From assembly GCA_047973085.1 (NCBI GenBank), contig JBKEBI010000055.1, positions 1 to 10,935 of the forward strand: a stretch of 10,935 nucleotides of DNA, written 5' to 3'. Below are positions 6,478 to 10,935 of the stretch, in pieces; within the stretch, counting starts at the first letter, position 1; each line of letters begins with the position of its first letter. The notes beneath the pieces are model-generated. The model was not told where the DNA came from. It was given only the letters and a program-made list of their open reading frames with translations, and did not search any database. The DNA comes from JBKEDG01 sp047973085 (lineage in GTDB: Bacteria > Bacillota_I > Bacilli_A > JBKEDG01). The translations under genes and the position numbers were made by a program.

Positions 6478-7386
6478 TTAATTTTTATATATTTTAATCT
6501 TATTATCTTTTGCATATTTCATAGCCGTATGCATAATATTCTCATATTTGTAATCTCCATAATCATAAAAATCTTCAACTAATCCATTCTTAGTTAAAAT
6601 TTCTTGAGCCAAAACATTATCTATCCAAATCCATCCAAGTAATCTATTATATTTATCTCTTCTATTTCCATCAAATTCTATATAAATTTGATTTGATGAA
6701 GAAATTAGTGATTTTAACATAAGCGTTGCATCATAAACATACTCTTCTACTTCTTTTGTAGCTTCAGGGGTATCTATATAAAGCAACCTAACTGTTTCTT
6801 CAATATTATTATATTTAATTTTGATAGTATCCCCATCTACTATATCCACTACTTCAATTTTTTCACATTCACACCCTTCAAAATAATCAATACTTATGTA
6901 TTCAAGTTCTAAATATGTTTTATCAAAAGTATATTGATAAAATATAGTGTATATAACATATATAATTGCAATAACTAATGAAATTTTAATTGTAAATTCA
7001 AAAAATTTTTTTATGATTAAAATAATTGTTATTACGGCAAATAGAATATACATAATTATCCAATTTATAGATTCAATTAAAATATTTAAGTATTTAATTG
7101 ATATTAGTAAATTAAATAAATTAACTCCTATATTTGTAGTGGAATCTAAAACAGTGTATATAAAATCATAATTTGTTATCTCAAATAATTTTATTAATAA
7201 TTCAAATAATAGAATGAATATATTATTGATTGTAAAAAGTGGCTTATCAACATAGTAGTTTTCAAGTATAAAGTTATTATCCTTTAAGTAGATGTTATAT
7301 AAAATATGCAAAATAACACTTATAAAAATGTATATGTATAGCACTACTTCTAATTTAGTTTTAAAAAAACGTTTTAAATGCTTCAT
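6478..7386 (-). CDS. Membrane-anchored staphylococcal-nuclease-like (thermonuclease) protein
   Basis: A 302-residue protein in two parts. Residues 1-155 are strongly hydrophobic, with about five predicted membrane segments (roughly 13-33, 53-70, 85-104, 107-126, 134-151). Residues 175-302 form a staphylococcal nuclease fold with the catalytic set intact: VDGDT with Asp186 (equivalent to nuclease Asp21), Arg200 (Arg35) in VRLLYIDTPE with Asp205, Thr206 and Glu208 (Asp40, Thr41, Glu43), and Arg248 (Arg87) in DKYNRLLGW. An active calcium-dependent phosphodiesterase for DNA or RNA is therefore expected. A CEC pair (172-174) sits at the junction. AAGGGGG lies a few bases before the ATG. Secreted nucleases normally have one signal peptide; the multi-span anchor is unusual. 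Orientation of the nuclease domain is undecided; an odd number of segments with basic N-terminal residues inside would place it outside. Confidence 0.85.
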   Translation of the reverse strand: MKHLKRFFKTKLEVVLYIYIFISVILHILYNIYLKDNNFILENYYVDKPLFTINNIFILLFELLIKLFEITNYDFIYTVLDSTTNIGVNLFNLLISIKYLNILIESINWIIMYILFAVITIILIIKKFFEFTIKISLVIAIIYVIYTIFYQYTFDKTYLELEYISIDYFEGCECEKIEVVDIVDGDTIKIKYNNIEETVRLLYIDTPEATKEVEEYVYDATLMLKSLISSSNQIYIEFDGNRRDKYNRLLGWIWIDNVLAQEILTKNGLVEDFYDYGDYKYENIMHTAMKYAKDNKIKIYKN

Positions 7387-7406
7387 TTTATCCCCCTTAA
7401 AAGTCT

Positions 7407-7435
7407 ATTATATAATATCTTTACTTGCATTTCTA
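7407..7435 (-). promoter_or_regulatory. Probable promoter of the membrane nuclease gene
   Basis: Minus-strand TAGAAA (7435-7430), a 17-base spacer and TATAAT (7412-7407) lie about 20 bases upstream of the start codon. The -35 shares one base with the -35 of the divergent miaB promoter. Confidence 0.55.
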
Positions 7436-7453
7436 GTATGATAATATTATAAT
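7425..7453 (+). promoter_or_regulatory. Promoter of miaB-ymcA
   Basis: TTGCAT (7425-7430), 17 bases and a consensus TATAAT (7448-7453) lie just upstream of the AAAGGTGAT ribosome binding site and the miaB ATG. The leader would be about ten bases. Confidence 0.65.
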
Positions 7454-7469
7454 AAGTAAAGGTGATAAA

Positions 7470-8918
7470 ATGAAAGTAAAAAATAATAACAATATTTTTC
7501 AAAAACCAGAGGTAAGTAAAGCTAGAGTTCGAACTAAACAAAAAGCTAACATTATTAAAAATTCTCTGGATTTGAATGAAAAAATAAAAAATATAGGAAA
7601 TGATAAATCGTACTATATAAGAACTTATGGATGTCAAATGAATGAAAATGACAGTGAGAAAATAAGTGCTATTTTGGAAGAATTAAATTATACAAAAGCA
7701 TATGACTATGAAAATGCTGATGTAATTCTTTTAAATACTTGTGCAATACGTGAAGGTGCTGAAAACAAAGTTTTTGGTTTTATTGGTGAATTAAAAAGAT
7801 TAAAAACAACTAATCCAGATTTAATTATAGGAATATGCGGTTGTATGCCTCAAGAAGAAGAAACCATAAATCAAATTTATCAAAAATATCCTCAAATTGA
7901 TTTAATGTTTGGAACACATAATTTTCATAGATTACCCTCTTTATTACAAGAAGCTTACTATTCAAAAGAACAAATTGTTGAAGTATGGAGCGAAGAAGGA
8001 AATGTATATGAAGATATTCCAGTAAAGCGTGACTCAAAATACAAAGCGTGGGTTACAATTATGTATGGCTGTGATAGATTTTGTACTTATTGTATAGTAC
8101 CATATACTAGAGGAAGCGAAAGAAGTAGATTAAAAAGTGATATTATTGAAGAGGTAAATCAACTAATCAAAGAAGGATACAAAGAAATTACTCTTCTTGG
8201 TCAGAATGTAAACTCTTATGGAATAGATTTTGAAGAAAAATATGATATATGTAATTTAGTAACTGATATTGCAAAATTAAATATTCCACGAATAAGAATT
8301 ATGACTTCAAACCCATGGAATTTTAGTGATGAATTAATAGAAGTTTTTAAAAGGCATGAAAATGTTCTTCCATATGTTCACTTACCTCTTCAATCTGGTA
8401 ATAGTGAAATATTAAAATTGATGGGAAGAAGACATACTAAAGAAGAATATATAGAATTGTTTGATAAAATAAAATCTTCAATTCCTAATGTATCTATTAC
8501 AACTGATATTATTGTAGGTTTTCCAAATGAAACTGAAGAACAGTTTGCTGATACAATTGATGTTGTAAATCATTGTAAATTTGATGCTGCTTTTACATTT
8601 ATATATTCAAAGCGTAGTGGTACACCTGCTGCAAAAATGGAGGATAATGTATCTATTGTTACTAAAAAGCAGAGATTGCAAGAATTAAATAAATTTATCA
8701 ATAAATATGCTGAAATAAGTAATCAAGCATTTATTGGAAAAACTGTGAAAGTATTAGTTGATGGACCGAGTAAGAAAAACCCTGATGTTTTAAGTGGTTA
8801 TTGTGAACAAAATAAAATTGTATTATTTGAAGGTAATATTAAGGATATTGGTGAAATAGTTGATGTGAAAATAGATACTATTAATACTTGGAGTATGTAT
8901 GGAACAAGAATTAAATAA
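7470..8918 (+). CDS. miaB: tRNA-2-methylthio-N6-dimethylallyladenosine synthase MiaB
   Basis: Radical SAM methylthiotransferase that converts i6A to ms2i6A at position 37 of tRNAs reading UNN codons. The 482-residue protein has all family parts: a basic N-terminal extension of about 45 residues as in Bacillus YmcB, the MTTase N-terminal domain (about 47-160) with auxiliary cluster cysteines Cys55 (RTYGCQMN), Cys91 (LNTCAIRE) and Cys125 (GCMPQ), the radical SAM domain (about 190-410) with CxxxCxxC at Cys201, Cys205 and Cys208, and a C-terminal TRAM domain (about 415-480). The NTCAIRE signature favours MiaB over MtaB or RimO. The start has a weak AAAGGTGA site. The 3' end overlaps the next gene by 20 bases. 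The i6A-forming enzyme MiaA is not in the window. Confidence 0.96.
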   Translation: MKVKNNNNIFQKPEVSKARVRTKQKANIIKNSLDLNEKIKNIGNDKSYYIRTYGCQMNENDSEKISAILEELNYTKAYDYENADVILLNTCAIREGAENKVFGFIGELKRLKTTNPDLIIGICGCMPQEEETINQIYQKYPQIDLMFGTHNFHRLPSLLQEAYYSKEQIVEVWSEEGNVYEDIPVKRDSKYKAWVTIMYGCDRFCTYCIVPYTRGSERSRLKSDIIEEVNQLIKEGYKEITLLGQNVNSYGIDFEEKYDICNLVTDIAKLNIPRIRIMTSNPWNFSDELIEVFKRHENVLPYVHLPLQSGNSEILKLMGRRHTKEEYIELFDKIKSSIPNVSITTDIIVGFPNETEEQFADTIDVVNHCKFDAAFTFIYSKRSGTPAAKMEDNVSIVTKKQRLQELNKFINKYAEISNQAFIGKTVKVLVDGPSKKNPDVLSGYCEQNKIVLFEGNIKDIGEIVDVKIDTINTWSMYGTRIK

Positions 8919-9249
8919 TTTAAAAAAACAATTTGATACTTACATTAATTTAATAAAAAATTCTAAAGCATATATTGATTATTTTGATGCTAAAAATATG
9001 TTGGAAAACTCTAGTGAAGCAAGTAAAATAATCAATACTATAAAAGACCTTCAGCAAGCAAAAAATATTTGTAAGAAAAATAAACAAGCAGATTTAGTAA
9101 TAAAGATCGAAAAGGACCTTGAAAAATTGAACAATCAGTATGATTTATTATTTGAGGTTGTAAATTTTAATATTGCATATGAAAAACTAGTTGAATTAGT
9201 TGAAGAAATAAAATTTAATATTGAGCAAAGCATAAATGAAAAACATTAA
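8899..9249 (+). CDS. ymcA: YlbF/YmcA family protein (RicA-like)
   Basis: A 116-residue, mostly helical, highly charged protein of the Com_YlbF family. In Bacillus subtilis ymcA (ricA) directly follows the miaB homologue ymcB, and its product joins YlbF and YaaT in a complex that aids RNase Y processing and affects sporulation, competence and biofilm choices. Here the same gene order is kept. The start overlaps the end of miaB by 20 bases, with GGAG at 8890-8893 five bases before the ATG, so translation is probably coupled. Features include DYFDAKNMLENSSEASKIIN near 27-46 and a coiled-coil-like centre (about 47-80). It has one cysteine, at about residue 57. The family call is good; the choice between YmcA and YlbF rests mainly on position. 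Confidence 0.75.
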   Translation: MEQELNNLKKQFDTYINLIKNSKAYIDYFDAKNMLENSSEASKIINTIKDLQQAKNICKKNKQADLVIKIEKDLEKLNNQYDLLFEVVNFNIAYEKLVELVEEIKFNIEQSINEKH

Positions 9250-9279
9250 CCAAATGTAATATTTAATTAGCTAATTATG

Positions 9280-9313
9280 ATGATACTAAGCATTTACTTA
9301 GTATCATTTTTTA
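9280..9313 (+). terminator. Intrinsic terminator of miaB-ymcA
   Basis: A perfect 11-bp stem, ATGATACTAAG (9280-9290) and CTTAGTATCAT (9297-9307), with a 6-base loop and a TTTTTT tail lies 30 bases after the ymcA stop. The minus strand has no T run. Between this and the thiT terminator (9314-9422) I see no gene or RNA. Confidence 0.92.
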
Positions 9314-9422
9314 TTTAACTGATACTTACTACTACATTTTAAATTCACAATTATAGGACATTTCTTTGACCCACATTTGTATTACTTCTTACTTTTTTAA
9401 ATTTTCTATATATTTTCATATT

Positions 9423-9459
9423 AAAATCCCCCTATAGTTATTCTTTAACTTTAGGAGGG
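9423..9459 (-). terminator. Intrinsic terminator of thiT
   Basis: On the minus strand CCCTCCTAAAGTT (9459-9447) pairs imperfectly with AACTATAGGGGG (9439-9428), followed by ATTTTAA. It lies 21 bases after the thiT stop and faces the miaB-ymcA terminator. Confidence 0.7.
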
Positions 9460-9479
9460 TACATCAAACTTTATAGTTA

Positions 9480-9962
9480 TTACACTTCTAATTTAATTTT
9501 GTTCAACACACTCATAAGTACTATACTTATAAGGTATGTAGGAATAAAAAATGTAGCATTATACATAACTGATCCTATAAAGTTTACTTTGAAATATACC
9601 ATTCCACTAAGAACATATGATCCTAGCATTAATATCCCAATTACAAACGCCACAGGTATAATAAATTCAACATTTTTATTTCTTACCAATGAAAATAAAC
9701 TTATTGCACATACTGGTAATATATAATCAAGTATAACTTGGAAAAATCCAATAATATACCCTGATAATATTATTTGCAGTATTGCTGTAATTAAACAGCA
9801 TGTTAAACTACTCTTAAAATCAAACTTAAATGCTATAAACATTAGTGGAACTAAATACAGTGAAATAGATCCTCCATTAGGCATTTGCCATACTTTAACT
9901 AAACTAAGTACAACACTAAGCGCTGCAAATGATGCAATAATAACCATATTTTTTACTTTCAT
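9480..9962 (-). CDS. thiT: Thiamine ECF transporter substrate-binding subunit ThiT
   Basis: Membrane S component that captures thiamine and works with the shared ECF module (EcfA, EcfA', EcfT), which is not encoded in the window. The 160-residue protein has six hydrophobic helices, the usual S-component layout, and ThiT motifs: VWQMPNGGSISL at 24-35, QVILDYILP at 75-83 and MYNATFFIPTYLIS at 133-146. The TPP riboswitch directly upstream strongly supports thiamine as substrate. The reading frame opens further upstream at 10001, but that start lies inside the riboswitch terminator and before the GGAGG at 9979-9975; the ATG at 9962 follows GGAGG by 12 bases, somewhat long but the only sound choice. 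The Glu-Tyr pair I recall from ThiT binding sites is Asp79-Tyr80 here. Confidence 0.88.
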   Translation of the reverse strand: MKVKNMVIIASFAALSVVLSLVKVWQMPNGGSISLYLVPLMFIAFKFDFKSSLTCCLITAILQIILSGYIIGFFQVILDYILPVCAISLFSLVRNKNVEFIIPVAFVIGILMLGSYVLSGMVYFKVNFIGSVMYNATFFIPTYLISIVLMSVLNKIKLEV

Positions 9963-9981
9963 ATGTAATACACACCTCCCT

Positions 9982-10008
9982 TTAAAATAAAAAAGTGCCA
10001 CAGCACTT
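9982..10008 (-). terminator. Riboswitch expression platform: intrinsic terminator before thiT
   Basis: On the minus strand AAGTGC (10008-10003), a TGTG loop and GCACTT (9998-9993) form a 6-bp stem followed by TTTTATTTT. It sits between the aptamer and the thiT ribosome binding site, as expected for TPP-induced termination. Confidence 0.75.
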
Positions 10009-10009
10009 A

Positions 10010-10080
10010 CTTTAAAAGGCTATGCTTCCTGTAAACAGGTTCAAAGGGTATAATCTCAGCTAAAAGCACCCCTGCACTTA
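10010..10080 (-). promoter_or_regulatory. TPP riboswitch (THI element) controlling thiT
   Basis: The minus strand carries the conserved THI-box elements in order: GGGGTGC (10072-10066), CTGAGA (10059-10054) and ACCCTTTGAACCTG (10049-10036). These give the P2 pairing and the thiamine-binding J3/2 loop. The short P3 is GC/GC around TTTTA. A CCTG/CAGG hairpin (10039-10028) then AAGCATAG forms the 3' half, which is shorter than usual. The expected role is to bind thiamine pyrophosphate and stop thiT transcription when it is plentiful. A conventional P1 helix is not evident. Confidence 0.88.
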
Positions 10081-10121
10081 ATTTTGTATTACAACATAAT
10101 TATATCATAAAAATACAAAAT
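10081..10121. repeat. 10-bp inverted repeat bracketing the thiT promoter
   Basis: ATTTTGTATT (10081-10090) and AATACAAAAT (10112-10121) are exact reverse complements 21 bases apart, with the thiT -10 box between them. There is no T tail in either direction, so a terminator for the upstream gene is unlikely. Confidence 0.5.
10099..10107 (-). promoter_or_regulatory. Extended -10 promoter of thiT and its riboswitch
   Basis: The minus strand reads TGATATAAT (10107-10099). The transcript would begin near 10092, about a dozen bases before the aptamer. No good -35 is seen at 17 bases. Confidence 0.6.
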
Positions 10122-10130
10122 AATAAACAA

Positions 10131-10604
10131 TTATTCACTTATATAAGACTTAAATAAATCATAAAAATTCATAGTATCATTTGAATCTTTTTTACCTTCA
10201 AGTGTATCCATTATAGTTCCATTTACAAACATATATGATGTCGGTGTAGATGTTGCACCTAAATAATTTGCTAGTGCAGATTTATTTTCATCACTTAATG
10301 TATCTATATCAATATAATAAACAGCAACATCATCATAATTTCCACTTTTTAAAACATCAGCTACTACCGGCTTATATTCTTGACAAAATGAGCATGATTC
10401 AGCTCCATATATTAAAATAAAATTTTCATTATTATTAATTTTTTCATGAAATTCCTCATAATCAATAGTTGAAACTTCTTTACTAAATCCACCATCTTGA
10501 GCACTATTCATAATTATTTGTACCACTACAAATATTGCAATACCTACAACTACAACCCCTGCTAAAATTCCTACTTCCTTTTTTCCATTCGACTTCTTAG
10601 ACAT
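10131..10604 (-). CDS. Membrane-anchored thioredoxin-like protein
   Basis: A 157-residue protein with a lysine-rich N terminus, one membrane helix at about 11-32 and an extracytoplasmic thioredoxin-like domain (about 45-155). The redox motif is Cys71-Ser-Phe-Cys74, the cis-proline is Pro121 in TSTPTSY, and VAVYYIDID at 93-101 is the strand before the second helix. The anchor and CxxC suggest a thiol-disulfide role outside the membrane; whether oxidase or reductase cannot be told, and similar small proteins are annotated as bacteriocin transport accessory proteins. Start choices at 10634 and 10622 are rejected: the first lies in the -10 box and the second has a poor ribosome binding site, while AAAGGAAG precedes the ATG at 10604. 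It is a single-gene unit with no redox partner nearby and no clear terminator. Confidence 0.83.
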   Translation of the reverse strand: MSKKSNGKKEVGILAGVVVVGIAIFVVVQIIMNSAQDGGFSKEVSTIDYEEFHEKINNNENFILIYGAESCSFCQEYKPVVADVLKSGNYDDVAVYYIDIDTLSDENKSALANYLGATSTPTSYMFVNGTIMDTLEGKKDSNDTMNFYDLFKSYISE

Positions 10605-10633
10605 ACTATAACTTCCTTTCATTCTTCTATACA

Positions 10634-10662
10634 ATAATACAATAAATTAATATAAAAATCAA
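10634..10662 (-). promoter_or_regulatory. Promoter of the thioredoxin-like gene
   Basis: Minus-strand TTGATT (10662-10657), a 17-base spacer and TATTAT (10639-10634) predict a start near 10627. This fixes the coding start downstream of 10627. The promoter begins just after the T tail of the preceding terminator. Confidence 0.65.
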
Positions 10663-10664
10663 GT

Positions 10665-10686
10665 AAAAAAGAGAGAAGCCTCTCTT
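10665..10686 (-). terminator. Intrinsic terminator of the 40-codon small gene
   Basis: On the minus strand AAGAGAG (10686-10680), a GCTT loop and CTCTCTT (10675-10669) are followed by a T run to 10665. The stem includes the last two bases of the small gene's TAA stop. Confidence 0.85.
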
Positions 10687-10807
10687 ATAAACTAATATTT
10701 ACATTTTCTAAAATTTCTATATATTCTAATACTGGCATAACTACTAAATAACCACTTATCGTTTCAAATAGTACTACATCATCAATAATTCGTAATTCAA
10801 TATCCAT
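10685..10807 (-). CDS. Small acidic protein of 40 residues, function unknown
   Basis: The reading frame starts MDIELRIIDDVVLF and ends VNISL with a TAA stop. It has eight acidic residues, one arginine and no lysine, so it is strongly acidic. The middle (about 18-27, GYLVVMPVLE) is hydrophobic but short and broken by proline, so a membrane span is not clear. Support for a real gene is a strong AAAGGAGG five or six bases before the ATG, a TATAAT box just upstream, and a compact terminator that begins in the stop codon. It is divergent from the gene at the right edge and precedes the thioredoxin-like gene, which has its own promoter. I do not recognise a family. It could be a small regulator or the protein half of a dual-function RNA. 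Confidence 0.65.
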   Translation of the reverse strand: MDIELRIIDDVVLFETISGYLVVMPVLEYIEILENVNISL

Positions 10808-10825
10808 AAAAACCTCCTTTAGATA

Positions 10826-10831
10826 ATTATA
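10826..10831 (-). promoter_or_regulatory. -10 box of the small acidic protein gene
   Basis: Minus-strand TATAAT lies 18 bases before the ATG, so the leader would be only about 12 bases, mostly ribosome binding site. The nearest -35-like TTGTTA is 19 bases further upstream, which is weak. Confidence 0.45.
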
Positions 10832-10884
10832 CTATGGTTTTATAGGTAGATAACAAAATTTAACACTTATTTAACATTCAAATA

Positions 10885-10893
10885 TGATATAAT
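10885..10893 (+). promoter_or_regulatory. Extended -10 promoter of the gene at the right edge
   Basis: TGATATAAT is an extended -10 motif 19 bases before the GTG start codon. Two TTAACA copies (10860-10865 and 10871-10876) lie upstream, but at spacings of 22 and 11 bases neither is a standard -35. Confidence 0.55.
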
Positions 10894-10912
10894 ACTTTAG
10901 GGAGGTAATGAT

Positions 10913-10935
10913 GTGAAAAAAATTTTAGTTGTTGG
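10913..10935 (+). CDS. Start of a plus-strand gene cut by the window edge
   Basis: A GTG start follows GGGAGG by seven bases and gives MKKILVVG before the window ends. This beta-strand plus glycine opening is shared by many nucleotide-binding folds (for example PurD, NAD- or FAD-dependent enzymes), so no function can be given. The upstream ATG at 10908 runs into TGA after two codons, which is why GTG is chosen. Confidence 0.6.

Noticed and set aside
7383..7637. Minus-strand open frame of 84 codons across the miaB promoter and 5' end
   Set aside because: It is antisense to miaB, covers the divergent promoters, and has the Phe/Tyr/Ile-rich make-up of a shadow frame.
9264..9277. 14-bp palindrome TAATTAGCTAATTA just before the miaB-ymcA terminator
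   Set aside because: It sits between a stop codon and a terminator, where an operator is unlikely; probably chance in A+T-rich DNA.
9963..10001. N-terminal extension of ThiT starting at 10001
   Set aside because: It would start inside the riboswitch terminator loop and upstream of the GGAGG site; the extra residues do not resemble ThiT.
1..10935. CRISPR array, tRNA or rRNA genes, insertion sequence or prophage
   Set aside because: No regularly spaced repeats, cloverleaf sequences, transposase or integrase motifs, or target-site duplications were seen on either strand.

Overview
The window is about 10.9 kb of very AT-rich DNA with short intergenic gaps, strong AGGAGG-type ribosome binding sites, TATAAT -10 boxes and U-tailed hairpin terminators. 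Tryptophan is encoded by TGG and TGA does not interrupt any real gene, so the standard bacterial code applies. Together with Bacillota-type gene pairs (miaB-ymcA, yloU-fakA) and an ECF-type thiamine transporter under a riboswitch, this points to a low-GC, probably anaerobic member of the Bacillota or a relative close to the Mycoplasmatota. The species cannot be named from the sequence.

Left part (1-4257, minus strand). glyA (serine hydroxymethyltransferase) lies downstream of a superoxide reductase gene whose N-terminal iron-centre cysteines are missing. Further upstream is a tightly packed operon of two membrane proteins of unknown function (DUF969, DUF979) and pcp (pyroglutamyl peptidase). 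The operon looks like a system for importing or exporting a small solute and handling pyroglutamyl peptides, but the substrate is inferred. The first 52 bases may hold the tail of a plus-strand gene that converges on glyA.

Middle part (4421-9313). An Asp23-family gene (yloU) and fakA (fatty acid kinase, DAK2 domain) form a minus-strand pair. Upstream is an unusual protein with about five membrane segments fused to a staphylococcal-nuclease domain with all key catalytic residues. It is divergent from the plus-strand operon miaB-ymcA (tRNA ms2i6A synthase plus a YlbF/YmcA-family protein), and the two predicted promoters share bases at their -35 boxes.

Right part (9423-10935). thiT (thiamine-binding S component of an ECF transporter) is preceded by a TPP riboswitch and an intrinsic terminator, a feedback loop in which intracellular TPP shuts off thiamine uptake. 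Upstream are a membrane-anchored thioredoxin-like protein (CSFC motif) and a 40-codon acidic small ORF with a strong ribosome binding site and its own terminator. The window ends in the first codons of a divergent plus-strand gene.

Most of the window is housekeeping. The best candidates for less-described biology are the membrane-bound nuclease, the cysteine-less superoxide reductase, the DUF969-DUF979-pcp operon, the riboswitch without an obvious P1 helix, and the 40-aa small protein.
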